This document shows, piece after piece, positions 33,091 through 42,625 of a stretch of DNA of 64,000 nucleotides. The translations under genes were made by a program, and so were the position numbers. Source of the stretch: Acidobacteriota bacterium (GTDB taxonomy: Bacteria > Acidobacteriota > Blastocatellia > Pyrinomonadales > Pyrinomonadaceae); the NCBI GenBank assembly GCA_019639155.1, contig JAHBSJ010000013.1:1-64000 (forward strand), in the 5' to 3' direction. Every line of letters begins with the position of its first letter. Position 1 is the first letter of the stretch. The notes beneath the pieces are model-generated. The model saw only the letters and a program-made list of their open reading frames with translations, was not told where the DNA came from and ran no database searches.

Positions 33091-34913
33091 GCCCCACAAA
33101 TATCATCTATCGCCTCACTGTACTTCTCGTCTATTACATTCCGCTTTATCTTTAATGTGGGCGTCATCTCACCTTTGTCGATCGAGAATTCACGGGGCAA
33201 CAAATAAACCCGCTTAACTCTTTCGTAGTCGCTCAATTCCCTCGTGAGCTCGACAGCATCTTGCTGAACTCTTTTTATAACGATCGTATCGGCGCACAAC
33301 TCCTCTCGAGGTCGAGACACGTCCACGCCGCTTTCCTTTAGCTCCTCTTTAAGAGCGTCCCAATCCGGTACTACCAGGGCGCCGACCTGCTTTCGGCCCG
33401 AGCCTACGACAATAGCCTGCGAAACGAGCGGACTCTGTTTAAGCAAGCTCTCAACTTGCTGGGGAGCGACGTATTTTCCATTGGAAAGTTTGAAAAGGTC
33501 TTTGAGCCGATCGGTAATATAAAAATGTCCGTCCTCGTCGACATAACCGACATCACCTGTGTGATAGTAGCCGTCTGCGTCGATCGCGGCAGCCGTAGCA
33601 TCAGGATTATTGTAGTAGCCCTGCATCACGTTCGGTCCGCGGACCAACAGTTCACCGTCCTTTTCGGCGATCTTCAACTCGATGCCCTCGAAGGGCGTGC
33701 CAATGGAGCCGACCTTATTGTCGTCGGGACGATTAGCACACACGATACAGGCTTCGGTCATTCCATAGCCCTGTAGGATCGGAATACCTGCAGCCCAAAA
33801 CGCGTAAGAGAGCTTTTTGGATAGCGGTGCTCCGCCTGATACAAAGAACCGCAGTTCGCCTCCGACGCCCGCACGCCATTTCGAGAAAACAAGCCTGTTC
33901 GCTACCGCTTGCTTCGCCGCCAACACCGGCGACACCGGCTGTCCCGTGTCTTTTGCTGTCCAATATTGCTGGCCGACTTCGAGCGCCCAGTTGAAAAGCC
34001 CCGTCTTCCATCCACCCGCTGCACGGCCTTTCTTTACGATCTTGTGATAGACCTGTTCAAAAAGCCTCGGCACCGCTGTCATGATGGTCGGTTTGACCTC
34101 GTTCAAGTAGCCCGCGAGTTGGTCGAACGCGGCACAATAATGTATCGAAACGCCGTTTGAACAAAGAACATAGAAAACGGCGCGTTCAAATATATGAGAT
34201 AGCGGCAGAACCGCCAGGCTGCGATCCTTGGAACTGATCGGAAGGCTCTTTGAGATTGAGACGATATTGGTAACAAAATTCTCGTGGGTGAGCATTACGC
34301 CCTTCGGCTCGCCCGTGGTTCCCGATGTGTAAATGATCGTGGCGAGATCGCCGGTCTCAAGTTCTCCCAACGATCTCTCCACGGCATCGGCGTCGATCTT
34401 TGCATACTCATCGCCTGCACTCTCCAGATCGGACAGCAGCAGGGATCGTCCCGCCGGACCGTCAGAATCGTTGTCAAAGAACACCACTTTTTCCAGCCGC
34501 TCGACACTGTGGATGGCGTTCTCTGCGTGCTTGTAGATCTTTCGCCCGGAAACGAAGAGCATCTTTGCTCCCGAATTTTCCAGAATGTATCGGATCTGTT
34601 CAACCGCCTGCGTGGTATAAATAGGAACATTTACAGCTCGCAGCGAGAGAATTGCCAGGTCAACGAAAGACCACTCCGGCCGGTTTTCGGATATTATGGC
34701 CACGCGGTCACCGGCCTTTACGCCAAGCGATGCAAGCCCCATCGCGATACGTTTGACACGCTCGACGATCTCATTTCCGCTGAGACGTTCCCACGCATCG
34801 CCAACTTTGTACGAGAGTGCGTCCGGCTTGTTATTGCGAATGAAGGATTCGAAACAGAAATGCGGAATTGTCTGCGGTATGTTTTCGAACCCGATAAGGT
34901 TTTGTGCGATCAT
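33087..34913 (-). CDS. Long-chain fatty acid-CoA ligase (AMP-forming)
   Basis: 608 aa, family length. The AMP-binding signature is TIIYTSGTTGEPKGVMLTHE (about 185-204); RVAIISENRPEWSFVDLAIL, GYGMTEACIV and YHTGDVGYVDEDGHFYITDRLKDLFK (the TGD and adenylation loops) are intact, followed by the C-terminal SNGKYVAP segment with downstream Lys-rich end (TPTLKIKRNVI). Converts a fatty acid, ATP and CoA to acyl-CoA for beta-oxidation or lipid synthesis, cytoplasmic or membrane-associated. ATG with an AAAGGA site. Monocistronic by position: convergent with the ZAS gene, and 89 nt from the ComM gene behind it. Confidence 0.96.
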   Translation of the reverse strand: MIAQNLIGFENIPQTIPHFCFESFIRNNKPDALSYKVGDAWERLSGNEIVERVKRIAMGLASLGVKAGDRVAIISENRPEWSFVDLAILSLRAVNVPIYTTQAVEQIRYILENSGAKMLFVSGRKIYKHAENAIHSVERLEKVVFFDNDSDGPAGRSLLLSDLESAGDEYAKIDADAVERSLGELETGDLATIIYTSGTTGEPKGVMLTHENFVTNIVSISKSLPISSKDRSLAVLPLSHIFERAVFYVLCSNGVSIHYCAAFDQLAGYLNEVKPTIMTAVPRLFEQVYHKIVKKGRAAGGWKTGLFNWALEVGQQYWTAKDTGQPVSPVLAAKQAVANRLVFSKWRAGVGGELRFFVSGGAPLSKKLSYAFWAAGIPILQGYGMTEACIVCANRPDDNKVGSIGTPFEGIELKIAEKDGELLVRGPNVMQGYYNNPDATAAAIDADGYYHTGDVGYVDEDGHFYITDRLKDLFKLSNGKYVAPQQVESLLKQSPLVSQAIVVGSGRKQVGALVVPDWDALKEELKESGVDVSRPREELCADTIVIKRVQQDAVELTRELSDYERVKRVYLLPREFSIDKGEMTPTLKIKRNVIDEKYSEAIDDICGA

Positions 34914-35002
34914 CGTTTGTGTCCTTTCATTTTGGCAAACGAAGTTCTAAGTGTCCAACAAAGGCGTGGATTCGTTAGCCTGATCAATGCGGCCCGAAAA
35001 GC

Positions 35003-36571
35003 CTATTTCCAGTAATTTCGATCCAGCGAACGATAATTGATCGCTTCGCTGATATGCGAGGCGTCGATGTTGTCAGCTCCTGCAAGGTCCGCAATGGTGC
35101 GGGAAACCTTCAAAATGCGGTCGTGAGCACGTGCCGAAAGCCCTTGCCGCTGCATCGCGCGCTCAAGCAGCATTTCGCTATCGCTGTCCAGAGAGCAAAA
35201 GTCGCGTATTTGTTTCGGCGACATCGCCGAATTTGAAAATATGCCGGTACCTTGAAATCGTTCGAGCTGTCTTTGCCTGGCCATGCTAACGCGTCTGCGT
35301 ATCTCGGCACTCGATTCGCCGGGTTCGGTTCCTTTGTCGCGAAGTTCTGCAAACTTCACCGCCGGGACATCGATGTGAATGTCTATGCGGTCCATTAGCG
35401 GCCCTGAGATCTTGCCGACATAACGCTGTATCTGCAGCATGCTGCATTTGCATTCGCGCGTAGATCCGAAATAACCGCACGGACAAGGGTTCATCGAAGC
35501 AACAAGCGTGAAATCTGCCGGAAAGGTCAATGATGTTGCCGCACGCGATATCGTGACATTTTTGTCCTCCATCGGCTGCCGCAGAACCTCGAGCACCGAG
35601 CGGTCAAATTCCGGAAGCTCATCGAGAAACAGGACGCCGAGATGTGCAAGACTGACCTCGCCCGGTTTCGGAACAGAACCTCCGCCGATCAAGCCGGCCT
35701 GCGACACGGTATGATGCGGAGCTTTGAACGGCCGCTCAGTGATCAAGCCCGCCTTTCCTGTCAGGCCTGCAACGGAATGGATCTTCGTTATCTCCAGCGC
35801 CTCTTCAAACTCCAGCGGCGGCAAGATGGAAGGCAGGCGTTTGGCAAGCATCGTCTTGCCTGAGCCCGGCGGACCTATGAACAAGATATTGTGCCCGCCT
35901 GCACTCGCCACTTCCAAAGCGCGTTTAGCGGTCTGCTGCCCCCGCACCTCGCTGAAATCCGCAATGTAGCCCTCGCGATGCCTGGTCAAAAGATCAGCGT
36001 CGGGGATCATCGGCTCTATGCTCGTAGGCCGATCAGCAGAAAGGTCGCAGATCAGCTCAGCCGCCTGACGAAGGTCGCGGATCGGAAATACGGTAATGCC
36101 TCGTACGACCGAAGCTTCGGGAGCGTTATCTTCCGGGACAAGAAGATAGTGAACACCGCTCTCCCGGGCAGCAAGAGCTATCGACAACGCGCCGCGTATC
36201 GGACGGACCCTGCCGTCAAGGGACAGTTCCCCGACACTCAGCATTGGTCCGGCATTCTCGCTGTCGGTCAGGTCGCCATTCGCACCCAGAATTCCAAGAG
36301 CTACCGGCAGATCGAAACTGGCACCCTCCTTGCGCAGATCTGCAGGCGCCAAATTTACGGTTATCTTTTGTATCGGGAAAAAGAATCCGCTATTCGATAT
36401 CGCAGCACGAATACGTTCACGGGATTCGCGAACAGCGGTATCAGGCAGGCCGACAATTGTAAAATTAGGCGATTGATCCTGCTCGCTGGCCGACGGCCGC
36501 AAGTTCGCCTCAATGTCAACTATGAGGGCATCGATGCCGAAAACTGCCGCAGATCGTGTCGAGAACAGCAT
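35003..36571 (-). CDS. comM: YifB/ComM-family Mg-chelatase-like AAA ATPase
   Basis: 522 aa. N-terminal Lon-like domain with [23 protein letters not shown]; the AAA core has Walker [16 protein letters not shown], Walker [10 protein letters not shown], then [16 protein letters not shown], the Cys pair cluster typical of YifB/ComM, and the C-terminal Mg-chelatase lid ([18 protein letters not shown]). In naturally competent bacteria ComM is a branch-migration helicase that extends transformed DNA; in others the role is unknown. ATG start, 89 nt behind the acyl-CoA ligase gene and divergent from the TlpA-like gene. All motifs look functional. Confidence 0.95.
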   Translation of the reverse strand: MLFSTRSAAVFGIDALIVDIEANLRPSASEQDQSPNFTIVGLPDTAVRESRERIRAAISNSGFFFPIQKITVNLAPADLRKEGASFDLPVALGILGANGDLTDSENAGPMLSVGELSLDGRVRPIRGALSIALAARESGVHYLLVPEDNAPEASVVRGITVFPIRDLRQAAELICDLSADRPTSIEPMIPDADLLTRHREGYIADFSEVRGQQTAKRALEVASAGGHNILFIGPPGSGKTMLAKRLPSILPPLEFEEALEITKIHSVAGLTGKAGLITERPFKAPHHTVSQAGLIGGGSVPKPGEVSLAHLGVLFLDELPEFDRSVLEVLRQPMEDKNVTISRAATSLTFPADFTLVASMNPCPCGYFGSTRECKCSMLQIQRYVGKISGPLMDRIDIHIDVPAVKFAELRDKGTEPGESSAEIRRRVSMARQRQLERFQGTGIFSNSAMSPKQIRDFCSLDSDSEMLLERAMQRQGLSARAHDRILKVSRTIADLAGADNIDASHISEAINYRSLDRNYWK

Positions 36572-36763
36572 ACGAAAAATGGTTCAGGATAAATGTAAAA
36601 CCCCAAAAGTTTAATACAGGTTGATCTGCTCGGTAAAATCAGGATTGCGTTAGGCTCACCGATATCACTTTGAAACTGAATTTTACGATGTTAATGTTTT
36701 AGTTATTAGACCCGGCTTCGAGCGTGTTCCGGCTAGATGGCAGCTCGATGACGGCAACCAAAC

Positions 36764-37360
36764 ATGACCAGAAGAACCAGATCAAGATCATTTTTTATCC
36801 TAACCGCATTTTTTTCCATTTCCCTGCTGATTGGCTGCTCGGGCAATGAGGGCGGCAACGGCACCGCGGGGACGAACGGAGCTAAAGGCGACGATTCGGC
36901 ATTCCCTCCGCTGCCGCCGACGCTTGCAAATACGCAATATCAATTGCTGGACGGCACCCCGTTCAAGCTTTCAGACAAAAAAGGCACGGTTCTTCTGGTT
37001 AATATATGGGGAACCTGGTGCGGACCTTGCCGGGCTGAAATGCCGCACCTCATCGCTCTGCAGAACAAATACGGATCTCAAGGATTTGAGGTCATAGGCC
37101 TGAACATCGGTGACGGCTCCGGATCGCCCGAGCCGATCGAACTTATCAAATCCTTTGCGGAAAAGATGGGACTTAACTACACGCTTGCGATAAGCTCGAA
37201 TGAGAATACACGTGAGTTTTATCGTCTGACGCGGCAAGAGGTCGTTCCGCAGACGATCATCATTGATCGAAACGGCAAGCTTCGCGGTGTTCTTGTCGGC
37301 AGCGGCCAGCGTGTTTACGACTCGATGTATGAGACCGTAGGCAAGGTCATGGCAGAATGA
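36764..37360 (+). CDS. TlpA/ResA-like thiol-disulfide oxidoreductase lipoprotein
   Basis: 198 aa. Lipoprotein signal with LIGC (Cys near residue 25), then a Gly/Asn-rich linker. Thioredoxin domain from about 60: LLVNIWGTWCGPCRAEMPHLIAL carries the WCGPC active site, and VIGLNIGDG and cis-Pro VVPQTIIIDRNGKL follow. Anchored at the membrane and facing the periplasm, it would reduce disulfides, for example for cytochrome c maturation or resistance to oxidation. No cytochrome genes are near. It ends one base before the convergent NFACT-R gene, so the two transcripts run into each other. Confidence 0.93.
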   Translation: MTRRTRSRSFFILTAFFSISLLIGCSGNEGGNGTAGTNGAKGDDSAFPPLPPTLANTQYQLLDGTPFKLSDKKGTVLLVNIWGTWCGPCRAEMPHLIALQNKYGSQGFEVIGLNIGDGSGSPEPIELIKSFAEKMGLNYTLAISSNENTREFYRLTRQEVVPQTIIIDRNGKLRGVLVGSGQRVYDSMYETVGKVMAE

Positions 37361-38263
37361 TCACGGCCCGTCCTCGCGCACGAAAGGGACTTTCGGCTCG
37401 ACCAGTATGCTTTTGAATTTAGAAAGGCTGACCAGGCCCGGAGCCGCCTTTCTGGGTTTATTCACAAATTTCCGCTGCGTATATCGCACCTCAAGTTTTG
37501 GCTGCTTTCTCCCTGAGCTGTAGAATCCCGCCAGCTGAGCCGCCTCGGTCAGCGTCTTGCCGGGGATCTCGATCCCTTTCGGGATCCTAACAATAACGTG
37601 CGAGCCCGGATGATCCGCAGCATGAAGCCAGATATCGAGTGAGTTCGATATTCGAATCGTTAGATAATCGTTGTCGGCGGCCGTCTTTCCAACTAATATC
37701 TCGTATCCGTCGGAGGATACGAACTTTCGGTATCGTTTCGGATCCACGTTCCCTTTTATCGGCTTTGAGCGCACCGGCTTCGACGGCGGCTCCGAAAGAG
37801 TGCGAAGCAGGTCTGTATCTTGCTTGTTCTCTGCGGAGTCGATTTCGACAAGCCGGGCTTCTGCGTCGCGGATCGCACCTTTCACGATATCCTGTCGCTT
37901 TAGGATCTCTTTGCGCGCGTTGCGGGCTCGCGTAAACCGCTTGTAATAGTGTTCCGCGAGCTCTTTCGTATCCATGCCCGGTTCCGACGGGATCTCGATT
38001 GTCGGCGCCGATTCGTCGTAATAGTCGATGACCAGGACGCGACCATTTTTATCATTTGCGGTATGCAGATTTGCAAGTAATAGGTCGCCGTATCGCCGCC
38101 ATGTTTCCGGGTCACCGTGCCTTTCCAGATCACCTTGCAGATTTACTAGAAGGCGCTGCTTTTTCTGAATGAACCTCGAGAAACGCTTTCGGGCCTTTGC
38201 TGCGAGTTCGCGGCAGGCGGTTGCCTGCTCGTCTCGATCATGCGTTTCTTTTATTTGTGTCAT
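37361..38263 (-). CDS. NFACT-R (DUF814) domain protein without NFACT-N
   Basis: 300 aa from the ATG at 38263, which follows TAAGG; a GTG at 38281 would add six residues. N-terminal half is charged and helical, likely coiled coil (ARKRFSRFIQKKQRLLVNLQ and later KRFTRARNARKEILKRQ). C-terminal NFACT-R: FVSSDGYEILVGKTAADNDY then SLDIWLHAADHPGSHVIVR, where the DIWLHA...PGSH motif is diagnostic. RqcH/Rqc2 and FbpA-type proteins are about 550 aa with an NFACT-N domain before the coiled coil; here NFACT-N is missing. May bind the ribosome-stalled tRNA or RNA alone. Convergent with the TlpA-like gene. Confidence 0.82.
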   Translation of the reverse strand: MTQIKETHDRDEQATACRELAAKARKRFSRFIQKKQRLLVNLQGDLERHGDPETWRRYGDLLLANLHTANDKNGRVLVIDYYDESAPTIEIPSEPGMDTKELAEHYYKRFTRARNARKEILKRQDIVKGAIRDAEARLVEIDSAENKQDTDLLRTLSEPPSKPVRSKPIKGNVDPKRYRKFVSSDGYEILVGKTAADNDYLTIRISNSLDIWLHAADHPGSHVIVRIPKGIEIPGKTLTEAAQLAGFYSSGRKQPKLEVRYTQRKFVNKPRKAAPGLVSLSKFKSILVEPKVPFVREDGP

Positions 38264-38280
38264 CAACCTTATTTTACGCA

Positions 38281-38318
38281 CAAAAAAGCCCGGTTCACCT
38301 CGCGGCGGAACCGGGCAG
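38281..38318 (-). terminator. Intrinsic terminator of the RDD gene
   Basis: GCCCGGTTC (38288-38296) pairs with GAACCGGGC (38308-38316), a perfect 9-bp GC-rich stem with 11-nt loop. On the minus strand it is followed directly by six T (38287-38282). It lies just after the stop of the RDD protein gene at 38336. Confidence 0.88.
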
Positions 38319-38335
38319 GCAAAAAAGAGGCAGTT

Positions 38336-39649
38336 CTAAAACTCCTTTACTAAGATAGTGCCTGACACCAGATCGTGAGCAGCTCTATTCTCGTCGTTGA
38401 AAAATATGGTCAAGAACCCAGCACCCAGAAACAGTATCGAGGCGATATACACCGCCGAGTTGATCGCCGCCTGTTTCATCGTCGGGTATTCGTTCTCAAC
38501 AGCATCGACCAATTCGAGTGCGAAAAGCCGCAACCCCAACGTCTTCCCTACAAATCCGAGCGACAGTGTGCTGTAGGTGAAAAGTACCAATGCCATGACC
38601 GAGATGAGAAGCCCGATGCCCAAAGGCGACACCCAGTCAAAACCATAGAACGCAAGGGGCGAAAGCAGCAGCCCGGCCGCAATTGCCGAAAGCACCATAT
38701 CAAAAAGGCCTGCTGCAAAACGCATGGAGAACGGTGCAAGGTCTTCGATCTCGTCAGGGGCCTCAAATTCCGCAGCGTCAGCGTTCTCAGGCTCAGATCG
38801 GGCTGCCGGAATATGTATGAGGTTCTGTTCCAACAGTTCACCGCGGTCAACGTCAATCTCGATCCGCGAGGTGGTGATCGTCACCTCCGGCATCTTCACT
38901 TCCACCTCTACGGACCTCAGTTCAGGCAGCTTGTTAGTATCGTGCTTCAGCTCGCGGAACGGGGCAACCTCCGAGACCGTAGCTGGCCGTGCAGGTGGCT
39001 GCGGCGTTGGAACAAATACGGGCTGCTTAACTTCGGGGCGAACGGCCACCGGCGTCGGCCGCGAGATCGGTTGAGCGTGCGACGGGCGGACATCATTCTT
39101 CAGAAAAGAACGGCGCGAGTTCTCGATCCTTGCCAATGCCTTTGCAAGCCGCTCATCCGACACATCGATATTCGGCTGCGGACCCCTGTCAGCCGGATTT
39201 TGCAGCGCCGCGGCGGGCATCGGCCTGACGTTATCGGTCTCAGCCGCGATAGCGTTGCCATTCTTACGCTTCTGCACTGATTCCTTCAACCTATTGCGCC
39301 ATTCCGGCACGGCCGCTTTATTGCGATCCTGAAAACGCACAAGCGTTGGGCTGGTTTTCGCAGGCTCCAAGTGAGCAGTGATCTGCCGCTTCGGTAAGGC
39401 CTGCGGCTCCGGCGACGCAGAAAGAGCGACGGCAGCTGCCCGGTTTCCCGCAGCGGCTATCATTGTTGCCGGCATCGGCTGAGGCAAAGGGAGCTCTTCA
39501 ATCGTATTTGCCGCTACCGTTTCGGTTCTCGGGCGGACCGTGATCTTGGACTGCAGTTCCTCACGGATCGTGTCGTTCATCATCGTACCGCAAGATGGGC
39601 AGATGGAAAGTGCCGGGGCAAGTGGCCTTTGACATCCCTGACAATTCAT
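38336..39649 (-). CDS. Zinc-ribbon RDD-family membrane protein
   Basis: 437 aa. N-terminal zinc ribbon CQGCQRPLAPALSICPSCG (Cys3, 6, 17, 20). A long low-complexity Pro/Arg/Val-rich segment (about 40-285), with several basic stretches, links it to a C-terminal RDD domain (from about 295): APFSMRFAAGLFDMVLSAIAAG, three or four membrane helices, and the conserved GFVGKTLGLRLFALELVD plus the ...AAHDLVSGTILV end. RDD proteins are small transporters or ion/proton-linked membrane domains of mostly unknown function. Zinc-ribbon fusions with long disordered linkers are common in Acidobacteria-like genomes (family knowledge, inferred). ATG start; stand-alone transcription unit with a good terminator. 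Confidence 0.9.
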   Translation of the reverse strand: MNCQGCQRPLAPALSICPSCGTMMNDTIREELQSKITVRPRTETVAANTIEELPLPQPMPATMIAAAGNRAAAVALSASPEPQALPKRQITAHLEPAKTSPTLVRFQDRNKAAVPEWRNRLKESVQKRKNGNAIAAETDNVRPMPAAALQNPADRGPQPNIDVSDERLAKALARIENSRRSFLKNDVRPSHAQPISRPTPVAVRPEVKQPVFVPTPQPPARPATVSEVAPFRELKHDTNKLPELRSVEVEVKMPEVTITTSRIEIDVDRGELLEQNLIHIPAARSEPENADAAEFEAPDEIEDLAPFSMRFAAGLFDMVLSAIAAGLLLSPLAFYGFDWVSPLGIGLLISVMALVLFTYSTLSLGFVGKTLGLRLFALELVDAVENEYPTMKQAAINSAVYIASILFLGAGFLTIFFNDENRAAHDLVSGTILVKEF

Positions 39650-39754
39650 ATCGATCTCAGATTTTCAGTAAGGGTTTCGAACGAAGCGCAAAATTCTTAA
39701 ACAGAGGGATAGTATCAACATTTACTTTAAGCAGTCAACAGTAAAGCGCAGAAA

Positions 39755-39800
39755 AAACAGCACTTTTCGACGTTTTAACAAAATATTACGTCGAAAAGCG
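39755..39800 (-). terminator. Intrinsic terminator of the NYN gene
   Basis: CTTTTCGACG (39763-39772) and CGTCGAAAAG (39789-39798) form a perfect 10-bp stem with a 16-nt AT-rich loop. On the minus strand the stem is followed by TGCTGTTTTTT. It lies downstream of the NYN-domain gene (stop at 39886). Confidence 0.72.
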
Positions 39801-39885
39801 CTTATTTGGAGGTTCGTCGGGGTCTTAAGCGCCTAGATACTGCCAGATCGTTACAGTTCTCATTGGCGCTGACTTATGCTCGTGA

Positions 39886-40569
39886 TCAATTATCATCACG
39901 GATCGGCGTAAATTCCTGTACGCCTTCAGAGTCCGGGTCTCTGTACGGCTTTGCAAAGTGTCCATGGCCGGCGGACGTCCTCGGCTCTTGGCCTGCATGG
40001 CTCGGCGGCAAGAAAGAGGGCATCTCATAATCGACGGGATGGTCGCCGTCTTTCCTGATCAGGTGTGCAATTTCGCCAAGGTCAATAAAGAAATCCGCAA
40101 CATCGATAAGCCTCGGAGCCGAATTTGATCGAAATCCGGCAACCTCTACACGACAGCCTTTGTAGGCTACTGCGTTAAGCGCATAGACAAAATCTTCGTC
40201 ACCCGAAACGAGTACGGCGGTATCGTATTTTCCCGCTAAGCTCAGCATATCGACAGCGATCTCAACATCAAGGTTTGCTTTGCGTGTGCCGTCATAAAAG
40301 GTCTTCAACTCCTTTTGAATAACACGAAAGCCGTTTCGCCTCATCCAAAGCAAAAATCCCTGCTGGCGTTCAGCCCCGACATCAACACCCGTGTAAAAGA
40401 ATGCCCGCAACAACCTTCCGTCGCCGAGCAATACTCGCAGCAGCTTGTTGTAATCGATGTCAATGTTGTGAAACCTAGCCGCGTGAAATAGGTTATTTCC
40501 GTCGATGAACACAGCAACCAGTCCGCGGTGGCCCAACTGCCATGAAGGTATGGTTGAATCAAACTGCAT
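39886..40569 (-). CDS. NYN (LabA/PIN-like) domain protein, putative RNase
   Basis: 227 aa from the ATG at 40569, which follows GAGAGG; open frame extends to 40611 without a site. The NYN domain (about 15-170) shows GLVAVFIDGNNLFHAA (first acidic D), DVEIAVDMLSLAGKYDTAVLVSGDEDF (two further conserved Asp residues and SGDEDF) and GCRVEVAGFRSN, the pattern of LabA/DUF88-type PIN-like nucleases. A hydrophilic Pro/His-rich tail follows. Metal-dependent RNA cleavage is the family function. Substrate unknown. Neighbouring genes share no obvious function, and it is likely transcribed alone, ending in the hairpin described at 39755-39800. Confidence 0.9.
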   Translation of the reverse strand: MQFDSTIPSWQLGHRGLVAVFIDGNNLFHAARFHNIDIDYNKLLRVLLGDGRLLRAFFYTGVDVGAERQQGFLLWMRRNGFRVIQKELKTFYDGTRKANLDVEIAVDMLSLAGKYDTAVLVSGDEDFVYALNAVAYKGCRVEVAGFRSNSAPRLIDVADFFIDLGEIAHLIRKDGDHPVDYEMPSFLPPSHAGQEPRTSAGHGHFAKPYRDPDSEGVQEFTPIRDDN

Positions 40570-40892
40570 CAAAATGCGCACCTCTCTTTTCCGTAAACTA
40601 GGCATGTTCACGGCGGGTCGGTAATTTAAGGTACGCGGCGAAAGCTTGTTATCGAGAGAGTCCCGGCATTTCCTGCCAAATAGCTGAGTGAGAATAACTT
40701 TTTATAAAATTTTCAGAGCATTTGCATGCGCCGCATTCCCGCTTAACGTCCCGCTTCATCGGAAACGAGCCCATCTAAAGTTTGCCCCTAAAACTCCGAT
40801 TGGTCAAGGTGTTTCGAGCCCGCCGTTCTTTGATTTTTGATATTATTGGCGTTGTGCAGGACCACAGCCCCGAGATCGAACATCGGCCGCAG
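40570..40892. other. Intergenic region between NYN gene and 40893 gene
   Basis: 323 bp between two divergent genes. It is AT-rich near 40690-40715 (TTTATAAAATTT), which could supply a -10 in either direction, but no convincing -35 pairs with it. Near 40830-40850 there is a TATTAT box a few bases before the GTG at 40854. No gene or repeat seen. Confidence 0.6.
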
Positions 40893-41810
40893 ATGATGGA
40901 ATGCTCTTGCGGCCGGCAAACGCCGGCCGACCGTGTGGCGTGTATCTACTGCGGGAGCGAACTTGTCCGGCCGTCCGGTTCAACGACGCCGCTAAAGATC
41001 AATTTTCAGGAATTTGAGACCTGGGAAAAGGGGGTTGTAACGGTCGCCGTCGGTTGCAGCAATGAAGTGGACATCGAGCAGGCGGCCGCGGTCATTCCGC
41101 TTTCCGCAGATGAATTGGACCGGCTGTGCCGCTGCGGCTTTCCAATTCCGATAGCAAGATTGAGGACCTCAGCAGAGGCCGAAGCGGTTGCGGATCGGTT
41201 GGCGGCTGCCAATATCCGCTGTATCGCGATTGATGAGGCACGGCTGCTGCCCGAGATCGAACCGGTTCGCCTTCGAAAGATAGAAATCGGAACTGACGGC
41301 CCGGTGTTCGTCACCTTCAACACGAACGAGAATATATGCGTCGCTTGGAGCGACATCACGCACGTCGTTTACGGAACTATCTTCACCAGTCAGCTTGACT
41401 CGCTGGAAAAGCGGGTAAGGGGAGGAAAACGCAAGGCAATAGACGGAACGGCAATGACCAACGACGAAGATGTTCTGGATATTTACATAACAGGACATCG
41501 CGAAGGCTTTCGCATATTGCCGGCAGGTATGGATTTTTCTTTTCTGGCAGGTGAAATGTCGCTGCTCGCTGCCGACAACATGCGTCGAGCATTGGATCTA
41601 CTCTCCGACCGGTCGACGAATGCCCGAACGAACCTTTCATATCGCGAAATACGCGGGCTGCTGGGGCACACCTGGCCCGCGACGCGATCCAAAGACTCAA
41701 AAGGCACATCGGGAGGGATGATCAGCGGCCGCAGATTTTCGAGCTCGCTGACGACGAGCAACGCGGCACAGTTCCTGCGATTCTCGCGTCTCCAATCATT
41801 AGATCTATGA
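40893..41810 (+). CDS. Hypothetical zinc-ribbon protein upstream of rlmB
   Basis: 305 aa from the ATG at 40893, not recognised. N-terminal zinc ribbon MMECSCGRQTPADRVACIYCGSE (CxC, then CxxC, 13 residues apart). The central and C-terminal parts are mixed alpha/beta with the segment GPVFVTFNTNENICVAWSDIT and a later REGFRILPAGMDFSFL. No membrane helix. Upstream GTG (40854) or the 40782 start are possible, as no ribosome binding site is clear. It overlaps the rlmB start (ATGA), so the two are translationally coupled and probably related to RNA or ribosome work, but no function is claimed. Confidence 0.65.
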   Translation: MMECSCGRQTPADRVACIYCGSELVRPSGSTTPLKINFQEFETWEKGVVTVAVGCSNEVDIEQAAAVIPLSADELDRLCRCGFPIPIARLRTSAEAEAVADRLAAANIRCIAIDEARLLPEIEPVRLRKIEIGTDGPVFVTFNTNENICVAWSDITHVVYGTIFTSQLDSLEKRVRGGKRKAIDGTAMTNDEDVLDIYITGHREGFRILPAGMDFSFLAGEMSLLAADNMRRALDLLSDRSTNARTNLSYREIRGLLGHTWPATRSKDSKGTSGGMISGRRFSSSLTTSNAAQFLRFSRLQSLDL

Positions 41811-42616
41811 AACACCGCGATCACGGAAAACATCGCAAACCCGATGCCCGCTCAAGAGTTGGCGAACAGCCGGATCCTGAGGCATCGGTCAACAGCATTT
41901 TCGGTGTCGCTCCGGTCATCGAAGCGCTAAGGTCAGAAAAACGGCGTATTGAACGGGTGCTGATCGCCGAAGGATCTCGCGAATCCAGGATCGCGGAGGT
42001 CATTGAAGCGTGTAAGGCCCGCGGGATACCTTTTTCTTCGGTTCCAGCCCGGGAATTAGCTGCCGCCGTTCCGCACGAAGCTCGGCATCAGGGCGTTGTC
42101 GCGTTCGTTTCCGCCGGGGCTTATTCCGATGCGGACGGGATACTCGACAATTCCGCGCGTCCCGAACTTCTTCTGCTCCTCGACGGCATCGAGGACCCGA
42201 GAAATCTCGGTGCGATAATCCGCACCGCTGAATGCGCAGGAGCTGACGGTGTCTTTATACCCGAACGCCGTGCAGTTGGCCTGACGGGAACCGTTGCCAA
42301 ATCCTCTGCCGGAGCACTTGAACATATGCCGGTCGCGAAGGTGGGCAACCTGAATCGCTTTATTGAAGAGCTAAAGTCAAGAAATATTTGGGTCGTAGGT
42401 GCGGCGGGCGAAGCACAATTGGACTATGTCGATTGGGACTGGACACAGCCGACCGCTCTTGTTCTCGGTGCCGAAGGTTCGGGACTTCACCGCCTGGTAG
42501 CAGAGAATTGCGATGCCTTGGTGAAGATACCGATGTATGGAAAAATAGATTCACTGAACGTTTCTGTCGCTGCAGGCGTTATTCTTTTTGAGGCGCGGCG
42601 GCAGAGATCTTCCTAA
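41807..42616 (+). CDS. rlmB: 23S rRNA (guanosine-2'-O)-methyltransferase RlmB-type (SpoU)
   Basis: 269 aa, SPOUT fold. N-terminal substrate-binding part: NSIFGVAPVIEALRSEKRRI. SpoU catalytic region: LLLDGIEDPRNLGAIIRTAECAG, then VLGAEGSGLHRLVAENCD and the C-terminal IPMYGKIDSLNVSVAAGVILF, the trefoil-knot SAM pocket. It methylates the 2'-O of a guanosine, by similarity G2251 of 23S rRNA (TrmH relatives act on tRNA). ATG overlaps the stop of the upstream zinc-ribbon gene. The N-terminal ~25 residues are a polar extension. Confidence 0.93.
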   Translation: MKHRDHGKHRKPDARSRVGEQPDPEASVNSIFGVAPVIEALRSEKRRIERVLIAEGSRESRIAEVIEACKARGIPFSSVPARELAAAVPHEARHQGVVAFVSAGAYSDADGILDNSARPELLLLLDGIEDPRNLGAIIRTAECAGADGVFIPERRAVGLTGTVAKSSAGALEHMPVAKVGNLNRFIEELKSRNIWVVGAAGEAQLDYVDWDWTQPTALVLGAEGSGLHRLVAENCDALVKIPMYGKIDSLNVSVAAGVILFEARRQRSS

Positions 42617-42625
42617 GTAAAAAAT

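Noticed and set aside
38375..39280. 301-aa plus-strand frame inside the RDD gene
   Set aside because: Antisense to a gene with zinc ribbon and RDD motifs; composition is that of an antisense shadow.
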